DNA of 64,000 nucleotides from CAVPTL01 sp963794415 (GTDB taxonomy: Bacteria; Actinomycetota; Thermoleophilia; Gaiellales; JAICJC01): assembly GCA_963794415.1 (NCBI GenBank), contig CAWCDI010000001.1, positions 310,001 to 374,000 on the forward strand, written 5' to 3'. Position numbers and translations under genes: made by a program. This document shows positions 1 to 7,249 of this stretch, piece by piece. Positions within the stretch are counted from its first letter, which is position 1. Every line of letters begins with the position of its first letter. The notes under the pieces are model-generated. The model was not told the DNA's origin, did not search any database, and worked only from the letters and a program-made list of their open reading frames with translations.

Positions 1-342
1 GTCGAGCGCCTTCATCCACTTGGGCATCTCGGCCTGGGTGCCGGGCTTCGACCGGCCCTTCCACTGCCTCGCGGCGACGCCCAGGAGCAGCACGCCGAGC
101 ACGATCTTCACCCAGCTGACGCCGTGCGAGGGAGCGCCCGAGGACGTCGTCGCCGAGCCGCCGGCGACGACCAGCACGATGATTCCGACGATCGCGATGC
201 CGAGGATCCAGCCCACCAGGAATGCGGGGCCGTTCGAGCGCCCGCGCGGCGTCGCGAGCATCAGCACCATGGCGATGATCGGTAGGGGAGAGAGCGCGAC
301 GCCCACTCCGAAGCCCAGGATCTGTCCAATCGCCTGCCCCAT
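1..342 (-). CDS. GAP/Sap-like membrane protein, partial at its C-terminus
   Basis: N-terminal 114 residues of a hydrophobic protein whose 3' end lies beyond the left edge. It opens with a membrane helix ending in a GVALSPLPIIAMVLML-type sequence, then the loop ATPRGRSNG, and a second helix at about residues 37-58. This start resembles the GAP family (Sap, sulfolipid-addressing-like) of LysE-superfamily membrane proteins. A second member of the same family lies at 16349-17029. The ATG at 342 lies 1 bp from the aminotransferase stop on the same strand, so the two are probably co-transcribed with this gene last. Substrate unknown. Confidence 0.6.
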   Translation of the reverse strand, partial: MGQAIGQILGFGVGVALSPLPIIAMVLMLATPRGRSNGPAFLVGWILGIAIVGIIVLVVAGGSATTSSGAPSHGVSWVKIVLGVLLLGVAARQWKGRSKPGTQAEMPKWMKALD

Positions 343-343
343 C

Positions 344-1516
344 TCAGCCCACCATAGACCGATCGAGCAGCTCGCGGATCGCGGCGAGCCCGATCTGGAT
401 GTTCTCGATGGAGTTCGCGTAGCTGATGCGCAGGTAGCCCTCGCCGTACTCGCCGAAGGACGTGCCCGAGACGACGGCGACGCCTGCGTCCTCCAGGCAC
501 ATCGAGGCGAGCTCGCGCGATGAGAAGCCGGTGCCGGTGATGTTGGGGAAGGCGTAGAAGGCGCCCTTCGGCTCGACGCAGGTCACGCCGGGCAGTTCAT
601 TCAGGCCGGCGACCACCACGTCGCGCCGCTTGCGGAACTCGGCCATCATGGCGCGCGGCTCGTCCCACGGGCCGGTGAGCGCGGCGACGCCGGCGAGCTG
701 GATGGCGGGCGGGGTGCACGAGACGGTGTTCACGATGAGGCGCGTGAGGGGCTCGACGAGCGGCTCGGGGACGGCTGCGTAGCCCAGGCGCCAGCCGGTC
801 ATCGCGAAGGTCTTCGAGAAGCCGTCGACCAGGATGGTGCGGTCGAGCAGGCCCTCGTAGCGGGCGACGGAGTCGTGCTCGCCGTCGTAGACCATCTCGG
901 AGTACACCTCGTCGCTCAGGATCCAGGCGTCGGTGCCTGCGAGCACGCGGGCGAGCTCGGCGGTCTCGGCGGCGCCGGTCACGCCGCCGGTGGGGTTGGC
1001 GGGCGAGTTCAGCATGATGAGCTTCGTGCGCGGGGTGATGCGCTCGGCGAGGTCGGCGGCGGTGAAGGTGAAGCCGCGCTCCTCGCGGAGCGGCAGCGGC
1101 ACCGGGGTGGCGCCGAAGTAGCGGATGACCGACTCGTAGATGGGGAAGCCGGGGTTGGGGTAGATCACCTCGTCGCCGGGGTCGCAGGTGGCCATCACGG
1201 CGTAGCCGAGAAACGGCTTGGCGCCGGGCGTGACCACGATGCGGCCGGGCGAGATCTCGAGCCGGCGCGACGCCGAGAGGTACTCGGCGCAGGCCTCGCG
1301 GAGCTCGGGGATGCCCTGGGCCTGGACGTAGGCGGTGTGGCCGTCGTGAAGCGCGCGGGCGTTGGCCGCCTTTATGTGCTCGGGCGTGTCGAAGTCGGGG
1401 GCGCCGATGCCGAGGTGGACGATCCGGCGGCCCGCGGCCTCGAGCTGCTTCGCCCGGGCAAGCACCTCGAAGGCGGTCTCCGTGCCGAGGCGATCAAGGC
1501 TGTGTGAGAGTTGCAT
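344..1516 (-). CDS. PLP-dependent class I/II aminotransferase
   Basis: About 390 residues, the usual length for fold-type I aminotransferases of the AspC/AlaT-like group. NPTG lies near residue 174, the PLP-contacting Asp in SDEVY near 202, and the Schiff-base Lys in SKTFAMTGWRLGY near 235. It probably transfers an amino group between an amino acid and a 2-oxo acid in the cytosol; the specific substrate cannot be read from sequence. The ATG at 1516 is preferred, with a GTG at 1534 as alternative; either start overlaps the 3' end of the upstream histidine kinase gene, suggesting coupled translation. Confidence 0.9.
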   Translation of the reverse strand: MQLSHSLDRLGTETAFEVLARAKQLEAAGRRIVHLGIGAPDFDTPEHIKAANARALHDGHTAYVQAQGIPELREACAEYLSASRRLEISPGRIVVTPGAKPFLGYAVMATCDPGDEVIYPNPGFPIYESVIRYFGATPVPLPLREERGFTFTAADLAERITPRTKLIMLNSPANPTGGVTGAAETAELARVLAGTDAWILSDEVYSEMVYDGEHDSVARYEGLLDRTILVDGFSKTFAMTGWRLGYAAVPEPLVEPLTRLIVNTVSCTPPAIQLAGVAALTGPWDEPRAMMAEFRKRRDVVVAGLNELPGVTCVEPKGAFYAFPNITGTGFSSRELASMCLEDAGVAVVSGTSFGEYGEGYLRISYANSIENIQIGLAAIRELLDRSMVG

Positions 1517-2846
1517 CGGGCGATGGTACGTCACCCGGCGGCAGCGCGAGCGGGGCCTTCGCGAGCGGCAGGATCACGCGGAAGGCGCTGCCCTCGCCCG
1601 GGACGCTGGCTGCCTCGGCGCGGCCGCCGTGCGCCTCGGCCACCGACGAGACGATCGAGAGGCCCAGGCCGGTGCCGCCGCTGGCGCGGGCGCGGGAGGG
1701 ATCGGCGCGGAAGAACCGCTCGAAGACGCGCTCGAGGTCGGCGGGGTCGATGCCCGGGCCGTGGTCTGCCACCTCGATCACTGCCTCGTCGGCCCGATGC
1801 CGCACCGAGACGTTCACGGCGGCGTCCGGGGGCGTGTGGGCGCGGGCGTTCGCGAGCAGGTTGCCGACCACCTGGCGGAGGCGCGCGTCATCTCCGAGGA
1901 TCACTACGGAGTCATCAGTCTCAACCTCAAGATGACGGTCAGGTTCGATGGCGCGGGCGTCGGCGGCGAGCTCATTCACGAGAGGGACGAGGTCAACGCG
2001 CTCGTGCTGCACCGGCCGGCCCTGATCGAGCTGTGCGAGCAGCAGGAGGTCATCCACCAGCACGCCCATACGGGCCGACTCGGCCTCGATGCGGCGCATG
2101 GCGTTGGCGAGGTCGTCGGGGCGGTCGGCGGCGCCGCGGCGGAAGAGCTCGGCATAGCCGCGCACCGAGGTGAGGGGGGTGCGCAGCTCGTGGGAGGCGT
2201 CGGCGACGAAGCGCCGCAGGCGGTTCTCGGAGGCCTGGCGCTCGTTGAAGGCGTCCTCGATGTGGGTGAGCATGCCGTTGAGGGCGATGCCGAGCCGGCC
2301 GACCTCGGTCTTGGGATCGGTGTCCTCGACGCGGCGCGAGAGGTCGCCGGCTGCGATCTCGCCGGCGGTCTCCTCGATGCGCACGAGGGGCCGCATGCCG
2401 ACGCCGATGAGGTAGTAGGCGAGGCCGCCGACCACCAGCAGGACGATGGCGCCGATGAGGATCTCGTCCTGGGTCAGCTCCGAGACGGTGGCATCGACGT
2501 CACGGAGGGGAGCCGCGATCACGACTCGGCCGCCGGGAATGTGGGTCGCGAAGAACCGGTACCCGTTGCTGCTCGAGTAGCCGTCGGGCACGGTTTTCAG
2601 CCGGTTCACCTCGGCGGGCGTCGTGCCCCGGGAGAGCGACACGGAGGGCGGCCCCTGGCCGTCGTTGTTGAATGCCGCTGCATAGGATCCGCCGGGTAGC
2701 GACCTGACGTTGCCCGATGCCATCTGCTGGTCGAGGCGGTCGAGCATGAACGACTCGAGGTAGTGGTGCGTCGCAAACGCCGCTGCGAACAGGCCGAGAC
2801 CGACGAGCAGCACGGTGATCGCGGTCAGCCTGATCCGCAGCGACAC
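1494..2846 (-). CDS. Two-component sensor histidine kinase
   Basis: Membrane sensor kinase of about 450 residues. A first TM helix spans about residues 5-27, an extracytoplasmic sensor loop about 28-125, and a second TM about 128-150, followed by a HAMP linker. The HisKA box SHELRTPLTSV has the phospho-acceptor His near 219. HATPase N, G1 (DHGPGID) and G2 (GGTGLGLSI) boxes follow. The GTG at 2846 is preferred because it begins one base after the response regulator stop and has GGAG about 8 bases upstream; a longer start exists at 2879. The pair is organised like MprAB/TrcRS. The stimulus is unknown. Confidence 0.92.
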   Translation of the reverse strand: MSLRIRLTAITVLLVGLGLFAAAFATHHYLESFMLDRLDQQMASGNVRSLPGGSYAAAFNNDGQGPPSVSLSRGTTPAEVNRLKTVPDGYSSSNGYRFFATHIPGGRVVIAAPLRDVDATVSELTQDEILIGAIVLLVVGGLAYYLIGVGMRPLVRIEETAGEIAAGDLSRRVEDTDPKTEVGRLGIALNGMLTHIEDAFNERQASENRLRRFVADASHELRTPLTSVRGYAELFRRGAADRPDDLANAMRRIEAESARMGVLVDDLLLLAQLDQGRPVQHERVDLVPLVNELAADARAIEPDRHLEVETDDSVVILGDDARLRQVVGNLLANARAHTPPDAAVNVSVRHRADEAVIEVADHGPGIDPADLERVFERFFRADPSRARASGGTGLGLSIVSSVAEAHGGRAEAASVPGEGSAFRVILPLAKAPLALPPGDVPSPDATLTQP

Positions 2847-2847
2847 G

Positions 2848-3558
2848 TCAGCTCCGGGGTTCGCGGATCGCGTAGCCAAACCCGCGCACGGTCTGGATCA
2901 GCGGGACGGTGCCGTCGCCGGCGTCGATCTTCTTGCGCAGGTAGCTGATGTACGTCTCCACGACGCTCGCGTCGCCGCCGAAGTCGTAGCGCCAGACGTG
3001 GTCGAGGATCTGCGCCTTCGAGACGACCCTCCCGGCGTTGGTGAGCAGGTAGTGCAGGAGGTTGAACTCGGTCGGCGTGAGGTCGATGCGGCGCTCGCCG
3101 CGGTGCACCTCGCGGGCGTCCTCGTCCAGCTCGAGGTCGGCGAACCTGAGCACCGACTGGTCGGGCTCGGTCTGGCGGGTACGCCGCAGCACGGCGCGGA
3201 CGCGGGCGACGAGCTCCTCGAGGCTGAAGGGCTTTCCCATGTAGTCGTCGGCGCCCAGGGTGAGCCCGTGGACGCGATCCTCGGTGCTGTCGCGGGCGGT
3301 GAGAAAGAGGACCGGGAGGCGGTCGGCAGAGTCGGCCATGCGGCGGTAGACCTCGAAGCCGTCGAGGTCGGGCAGCATGACGTCGAGCACCACCAGGTCG
3401 GGGCTGAAGTCACGCGCGACCTTCACAGCGGTACGGCCGCTCTCGGCGGTGCGCACCTCGAAGCCCTCGTAGCGAAGGACGGTGGAGACGAGCTCGGTGA
3501 TGCTGTCCTCGTCATCGACGACCAGGACGCGGGGTGCCAGTTCGGTAGCCATGTCCAC
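2848..3558 (-). CDS. OmpR-family response regulator
   Basis: 236-residue DNA-binding response regulator. The receiver domain has the acidic pair at about residues 15-16, the phospho-acceptor Asp in LVVLDVMLPD near 59, and the conserved Lys in GKPFSLEEL near 109. A C-terminal winged helix (about 140-230) contains the EFNLLHYLLTNAGRVVSK segment typical of Trans_reg_C. It is first gene of an operon with the adjacent kinase. The upstream region has repeated CCTGTGAG boxes, so autoregulation is likely. An alternative start is Met3. Confidence 0.94.
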   Translation of the reverse strand: MDMATELAPRVLVVDDEDSITELVSTVLRYEGFEVRTAESGRTAVKVARDFSPDLVVLDVMLPDLDGFEVYRRMADSADRLPVLFLTARDSTEDRVHGLTLGADDYMGKPFSLEELVARVRAVLRRTRQTEPDQSVLRFADLELDEDAREVHRGERRIDLTPTEFNLLHYLLTNAGRVVSKAQILDHVWRYDFGGDASVVETYISYLRKKIDAGDGTVPLIQTVRGFGYAIREPRS

Positions 3559-3573
3559 ACGGTATCGGCGGAA

Positions 3574-3624
3574 CCTGTGAGCTTGCTGAGACGCGCCTGT
3601 GAGGACTCACAGGAGATCCACAGG
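3574..3624. promoter_or_regulatory. CCTGTGAG repeat cluster, probable response-regulator binding region
   Basis: In the divergent gap between the response regulator and a small secreted protein gene, CCTGTGAG occurs at 3574-3581 and again at 3596-3603, 22 bp apart (two helical turns). The second copy is followed after 2 bp by its exact reverse complement CTCACAGG at 3606-3613, and a partial copy TCCACAGG lies at 3617-3624. OmpR-family regulators bind repeats of this kind, so the two-component system probably controls itself, the secreted gene, or both. Binding itself is inferred. Confidence 0.6.
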
Positions 3625-3700
3625 CACCTCTAGTCCGATGCTCAGATCTGGCGAGCACTCTTTGCACGTCAACACAGCAATCCTCGTGAAAGGGGAACGT

Positions 3701-3919
3701 ATGACTGTCAATCGCTCAACCCGCCGCCGATCGGCGCTCGCCGGAGCCGGCGTCGCCGCGGCCGCGGTGCTCGTGTTCGCCGCAAACGCGGTGGCCGGCA
3801 CCACTCCGCCGGCCGTGAAGCCGGCCGACAAGGCGGCGATCGCGCACATGACGAAGGTGCACCTGACGCCCGGCGCCAACGGCATGTCGACGTTCTCGGC
3901 AGAGGCCCCGGCGCGGTAG
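3701..3919 (+). CDS. Small secreted protein, unknown function
   Basis: 72 residues. It opens with a basic MTVNRSTRRRS start, a hydrophobic segment (about residues 12-28) and an Ala-x-Ala-like cleavage region near ANAVAG, leaving a mature chain of only about 40 residues rich in Pro, Ala and Lys. AAAGGGGA lies about 7 bases before the ATG, a good ribosome site. It is transcribed away from the response regulator across the repeat region at 3574-3624, so it may be a target of that system. No family recognised. Confidence 0.6.
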   Translation: MTVNRSTRRRSALAGAGVAAAAVLVFAANAVAGTTPPAVKPADKAAIAHMTKVHLTPGANGMSTFSAEAPAR

Positions 3920-3979
3920 ATACGACGGGGCGCGGGCGGAGACGGGAGGCTCCGCCCACGGCTTCGATACCATCGGCCG

Positions 3980-4759
3980 ATGCAGACGTTCGATGGACGC
4001 GTCGCGCTGGTCACCGGCGCTGGGAGCGACTCGGGGATCGGGTTCGCGGCCGCGCGGATCCTGGCCGGCCGCGGTGCGAGGGTCGCGGTGGCGGCGACCA
4101 CGGCGCGAATTCACGAGCGGGCGGCCGAGCTGGGCGGGCGGGCGGTGGGCTTCGAAGCCGACCTGACCGATGCCGTGGCGGCGGCCGGGCTCGTGTCGGC
4201 GGTGGTGGAGCGGTTCGGCCGGCTCGACGTGCTGGTGAACAACGCCGGGATGGTGCAGAGCGGGGTGGACGACAGCACGCGGCGCTTCGCCGACACCGGG
4301 CCGGAGGCGTGGGATCGCCAGATCGCGCTGAACCTGACGACGACGGTGAACGTGACGCGGGCGGCGGTGCCGGTGATGGTCGCTGCCGGGTACGGGCGGA
4401 TCGTGAACGTCTCGTCGGTGACCGGGCCGCTGGTGTCGAACCCCGAATCGAGCGGCTATAGCGCGGCGAAGGCCGGCATCGACGGGCTCACCCGGGCGCT
4501 CGCGATCGAGCTGGGGCGCGACGGGATCACGGTGAACTCGGTGGCGCCGGGCTGGATCGACACGGGCTCCGCGACCGACGTGGAGCGGCTGGGCGGCTCG
4601 AACACGCCGATCGGCCGGTCGGGCACGCCGGCGGAGGTGGGGGAGCTGATCGCGTTTCTCGCCTCGGAGGGCGCGTCGTACGTGAGCGGCCAGTCGGTGG
4701 TGGTGGACGGCGCCAACACGATCCAGGAGTACAAGGGGCCGTCCGAGGGCTGGTACTGA
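3980..4759 (+). CDS. SDR-family NAD(P)-dependent oxidoreductase
   Basis: 259-residue short-chain dehydrogenase/reductase. The dinucleotide loop TGAGSDSGIG (about 12-21) is two residues longer than the classical TGxxxGxG. NNAG lies at 87-90, Ser145/146 in NVSS, and the catalytic Tyr160 and Lys164 in SGYSAAKAG. The C-terminus ends in the usual YVSGQSVVVDGANT-type strand. Expected to be a cytosolic tetramer that reduces or oxidises a carbonyl/alcohol with NAD(P)(H). The substrate is unknown and the neighbours give no hint. Confidence 0.92.
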   Translation: MQTFDGRVALVTGAGSDSGIGFAAARILAGRGARVAVAATTARIHERAAELGGRAVGFEADLTDAVAAAGLVSAVVERFGRLDVLVNNAGMVQSGVDDSTRRFADTGPEAWDRQIALNLTTTVNVTRAAVPVMVAAGYGRIVNVSSVTGPLVSNPESSGYSAAKAGIDGLTRALAIELGRDGITVNSVAPGWIDTGSATDVERLGGSNTPIGRSGTPAEVGELIAFLASEGASYVSGQSVVVDGANTIQEYKGPSEGWY

Positions 4760-4769
4760 GGGGCGGCGC

Positions 4770-5459
4770 TCAGGCTGCGCGGAGGTGGCGCGACACGGTC
4801 ATCGGGCTGACGCCCAACGTGTCGGCGATCTCCCGCTGGCTGTATCCGTACTTGAAGTAGGCGAGTGCCATTCCCTTGCTGCCATCCCGCAACATCTCTT
4901 TGAGACTGGGCTCGCGCGGCTTCCGCTCCCCGGCCCAGACGAACTCCTGGTAGGTGCGCGCGTCTCCGCCGAAGCACCTGAGCGCGCTCTGGGGGGCGAG
5001 CATCGCCGGAGCCGCGGCGAGGCCGCAGAGTGCGCGGTGCGCCGACCACGTCCAGGCGTCGCGGTGGCGCGTCATCCCGGCGCGCCACGGGTTGAGCGCG
5101 ATGTACCTCAGAGCTTCACGGAGGTGGTCGTCGTCCTCGACGAGGACGGCATGGAAGCGGTTGCCGAACACGTGCCCGGTGCGCCCGTGCGCCTTGTTGA
5201 ACCGATGGGCGTAGGTCGAGGCGAGGCGGTGCATTCCGGTGGAGAGCAGCGATGGGCCGAGCTGGACGAGCAGGTGGGCGTGGGTGGTCATCAGGCAGTA
5301 CGTCAGGAGCTGCCACTCGGCGACCCCGCCCGCATCTCTCAGGATCCCGAGGAACGATTCCCGGTCGGCGTCGTCGGTGAAGAGCGCGCCGCCATCGTTC
5401 CCGCGCACCATCACGTGCTGGAACGAGTTCTCGGTCTGGTCTCTTGCTGGACGGCCCAT
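4770..5459 (-). CDS. REP-associated tyrosine transposase (RAYT, Y1/HUH type)
   Basis: 229 residues. The N-terminal Y1 transposase/HUH domain has the metal-binding His-x-His at 60-62 (TTHAHLLV) and the nucleophile Tyr near 119 in LREALRYIALNPWRAG, the typical RAYT signature. A C-terminal helix-turn-helix (about 205-227, YSQREIADTLGVSPMTVSR) is an accessory DNA-binding domain. It has no insertion-sequence ends of its own. The 56-bp palindromic array begins about 50 bp upstream of its start, and related palindromes occur elsewhere in the window, fitting the known RAYT-REP relationship. Catalytic residues look intact. Confidence 0.88.
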   Translation of the reverse strand: MGRPARDQTENSFQHVMVRGNDGGALFTDDADRESFLGILRDAGGVAEWQLLTYCLMTTHAHLLVQLGPSLLSTGMHRLASTYAHRFNKAHGRTGHVFGNRFHAVLVEDDDHLREALRYIALNPWRAGMTRHRDAWTWSAHRALCGLAAAPAMLAPQSALRCFGGDARTYQEFVWAGERKPREPSLKEMLRDGSKGMALAYFKYGYSQREIADTLGVSPMTVSRHLRAA

Positions 5460-5510
5460 GCTGAAACCGTAGAAAAATCGAGCTCACGAAACTCGCTCCG
5501 ACCCGCGAAA

Positions 5511-5734
5511 GAAGCGCACCGAAAGGGGCGCGTCTGTTCGGACTGTGCCCGGCACCAACCGCAACGGAAGCGCATCGAAAGGCGCGCGGGAATTCGGACT
5601 GTGCCTGGCACCTTCTGTAACGGAAGCGCATCGAAAGGCGCGCGGGAATTCGGACTGTGCCTGGCACCTTCTGTAACGGAAGCGCGTCGAACGGTGCGCG
5701 GGGGTTCGGACTGTGCCTGGCACCGTTGGAAAAG
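5511..5734. repeat. Four tandem 56-bp units with palindromic GTGCCNGGCAC cores (REP-like array)
   Basis: Units begin with GAAGCG at 5511, 5567, 5623 and 5679, exactly 56 bp apart; units 2 and 3 are almost identical and units 1 and 4 diverge. Each contains TTCGGACTGTGCC followed by N and GGCACC, so the centre can form a GTGCC-N-GGCAC hairpin. Read on the minus strand, units 2 and 3 have GAAG immediately 5' of the hairpin. That placement recalls the GTAG-type tetranucleotide of REP elements recognised by RAYTs. The array fills most of the gap between the transposase and the esterase. Confidence 0.85.
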
Positions 5735-5735
5735 T

Positions 5736-5790
5736 CTCAACTCAAGGTTGAGGCTGGCGGCCGCCGTGGAACACTCAACTCAAGGTTGAG
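5736..5790. repeat. Two copies of an 17-bp CTCAAC-N5-GTTGAG hairpin
   Basis: CTCAAC-TCAAG-GTTGAG occurs at 5736-5752 and again, identically, at 5774-5790. Each can form a 6-bp stem with a 5-base loop. The second copy overlaps the last codons and the stop of the minus-strand esterase gene, so it may serve as its terminator. A similar tail (GTCTCA...CTCGAGGTGAGG) follows the GTGCCTGGCACC core at 28151, suggesting that core and tail belong to one composite element. Confidence 0.7.
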
Positions 5791-6416
5791 GCGAGCCAGG
5801 CGCGCAGCGCCGGGATGAATGCCGGGTCGATCGAGTGGCCCATCGACGGCGACTCGTTGTAGAGCACGTCGGCGCCCGCTGCGCTCAGCGTGTCGCGCGC
5901 CGCGCGGCTCCACTCGACGCCGATCACCGGGTCGAGCGCGCCCGCGCCGATCGCGACCGGCAGGCCGGGGCGGTCGAAGTCGAGCGAGAACCCATCGACC
6001 GTCGGCAGGAAACCGGAGAGCGCCATGATCCCCGCCGGCGACGGCCGGCCGGCGCCCAGGCCGAGCGCCCATGACATCACGGCACCCTGCGAGAAGCCGC
6101 CGATCACCGTGCGATCGAGCGACAGGCCGTGCGCATCGAGGATCGCGTCCAGCCAGCCGGTGAGCAGCTCGAACGTGGGCGCGAAGGTCGCGGCGCCCGG
6201 CGTCCCGATGCCGCCCAGCGCATACCAATGCGCTCCGCCGGGCGGAAGCGACAGCGGGCCGCGCGGCGACACCACCAGCAGCCGCCGCTCGGGATCGAGC
6301 ACGTCGGCGAGCGGCGCCAGGTCGTTCTGATCGGCGCCGCGGCCGTGCAGCAGCACCAGCGCGCCCTGCGCCTCGGCATCGGGCGGGCGGACTCTGGTTG
6401 TCAGCCGGTCGGGCAT
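5775..6416 (-). CDS. Alpha/beta-hydrolase, phospholipase/carboxylesterase-like
   Basis: 213 residues, normal for the YpfH/carboxylesterase family. The oxyanion region LLHGRGADQ lies at 22-30, the nucleophile Ser109 in GGFSQG, the acid Asp162 in GALDPVIG, and His194 in SMGHSID. A cytosolic serine esterase acting on short acyl or thioester substrates is likely. The last residues (ASTLS) are encoded by the palindrome at 5774-5790, so the repeat has either invaded the 3' end or been captured as coding sequence. The ATG at 6416 is chosen because the homologous region begins there. Confidence 0.88.
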   Translation of the reverse strand: MPDRLTTRVRPPDAEAQGALVLLHGRGADQNDLAPLADVLDPERRLLVVSPRGPLSLPPGGAHWYALGGIGTPGAATFAPTFELLTGWLDAILDAHGLSLDRTVIGGFSQGAVMSWALGLGAGRPSPAGIMALSGFLPTVDGFSLDFDRPGLPVAIGAGALDPVIGVEWSRAARDTLSAAGADVLYNESPSMGHSIDPAFIPALRAWLASTLS

Positions 6417-6458
6417 CCCCGCAGTATGCCCGACCGATGCCGTTGCTACCCTCGCCCA

Positions 6459-6791
6459 ATGGAAGACGACTTCATCATCGTGACCACGAACGACCTGCCC
6501 GGCTACGAGATCGTCGCAGTCCACGGCGAGGTGTGCGGCCTCATCGTCCGCGCCCGAAACGCGTTCTCGAACGTCGGCGCGAGCTTTCGCACCGTGTTCG
6601 GGGGCGAGGTCAAGGGCTACACCGCGCTCCTCGTCGAGAGCCGCCAGCACGCAGTTGACCGGCTCAGGGAAGAGGCCATGGCGGCCGGCGGGAACGCCGT
6701 CGTCGCGATGCGCTTCGACTGCAACGAGATCGCGAACCTCATGAGCGAGGTCGCGGCCTACGGCACGTCCGTGACCGTCCGCAAGCTCTAA
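6459..6791 (+). CDS. YbjQ/UPF0145-family protein
   Basis: 110 residues matching the YbjQ (UPF0145, heavy-metal-binding-like) family: an opening IIVTTNDLPGYEIVAVHGEV strand pair, a central GLIVRARN segment, then AGGNAVVAMRFDCNE and the closing AYGTSVTV strand. These proteins form small oligomers, and their biochemical role remains unclear. The ATG lies 42 bp from the divergent esterase start. The 3' end overlaps the convergent VOC gene by 4 bp. Confidence 0.85.
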   Translation: MEDDFIIVTTNDLPGYEIVAVHGEVCGLIVRARNAFSNVGASFRTVFGGEVKGYTALLVESRQHAVDRLREEAMAAGGNAVVAMRFDCNEIANLMSEVAAYGTSVTVRKL

Positions 6792-7243
6792 GCCGAGGGC
6801 CGCTCCACCAGCTCGACGATGGTCCCGTCGGGGTCGCGCACGTAGAGGAACCTGCCGCCGTGCCAGTAGCTGCCCGGATCGTCCACCCGAACCGCCGCGC
6901 GCGAGATGACGGCGTCGCCCAGCCGCGCAGCCACGCCGTCCAGGTCGTCCACCCGCACCCCGATGTGCGCGGTGCCCGGATCAAACGGCCGCGGAGCCAC
7001 CTGCTCGCCCTGCGGCTGAGCGAAGCGCAGCAGCTCGAGCACCCGCCCGTCGCCGGCATCCAGGTCGGCGTACTCGAACTCCACCGCATCCACGCCGAGC
7101 AGTGCCGCCATGTCGGCCGACGCCTCGCGGCCGCGCCCGAGCAGCGCCATCCCGAGCGCATCGCGGTAGAACCCGAGCGACCGCTCGATGTCGGACGAGG
7201 CGACGCCGACGTGGTCGATGCCTGAGGCGGTGGCCCGTATCAT
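6788..7243 (-). CDS. VOC-family (glyoxalase/epimerase-like) protein
   Basis: 151 residues with two beta-alpha-beta-beta-beta modules. The first begins GIDHVGVASSDIERSLGFYRDALGM and the second AHIGVRVDDLDGVAARL, ending in RDPDGTIVELVE. His10, His93 and the Glu near the end are in the places where metal ligands occur in this superfamily. It is probably a metal-dependent lyase, isomerase or dioxygenase of unknown substrate. Its start lies only a few bases from the divergent CPBP protease start, so both must use very short leaders. Confidence 0.85.
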   Translation of the reverse strand: MIRATASGIDHVGVASSDIERSLGFYRDALGMALLGRGREASADMAALLGVDAVEFEYADLDAGDGRVLELLRFAQPQGEQVAPRPFDPGTAHIGVRVDDLDGVAARLGDAVISRAAVRVDDPGSYWHGGRFLYVRDPDGTIVELVERPSA

Positions 7244-7249
7244 CGGTTG

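Noticed and set aside
4770..5460. Complete insertion sequence around the Y1 transposase
   Set aside because: No terminal hairpins or flanking repeats delimit the gene; the palindromes lie only on one side, as for a RAYT rather than an IS200/IS605 element.
5511..5734. CRISPR array
   Set aside because: Units are contiguous 56-bp copies with no unique spacers and no cas genes nearby.
5484..5740. Minus-strand frames with repeated MPGTVRIPAR-type peptides
   Set aside because: They are translations of the 56-bp palindromic array; the peptide repetition reflects the DNA repeat, not a protein.
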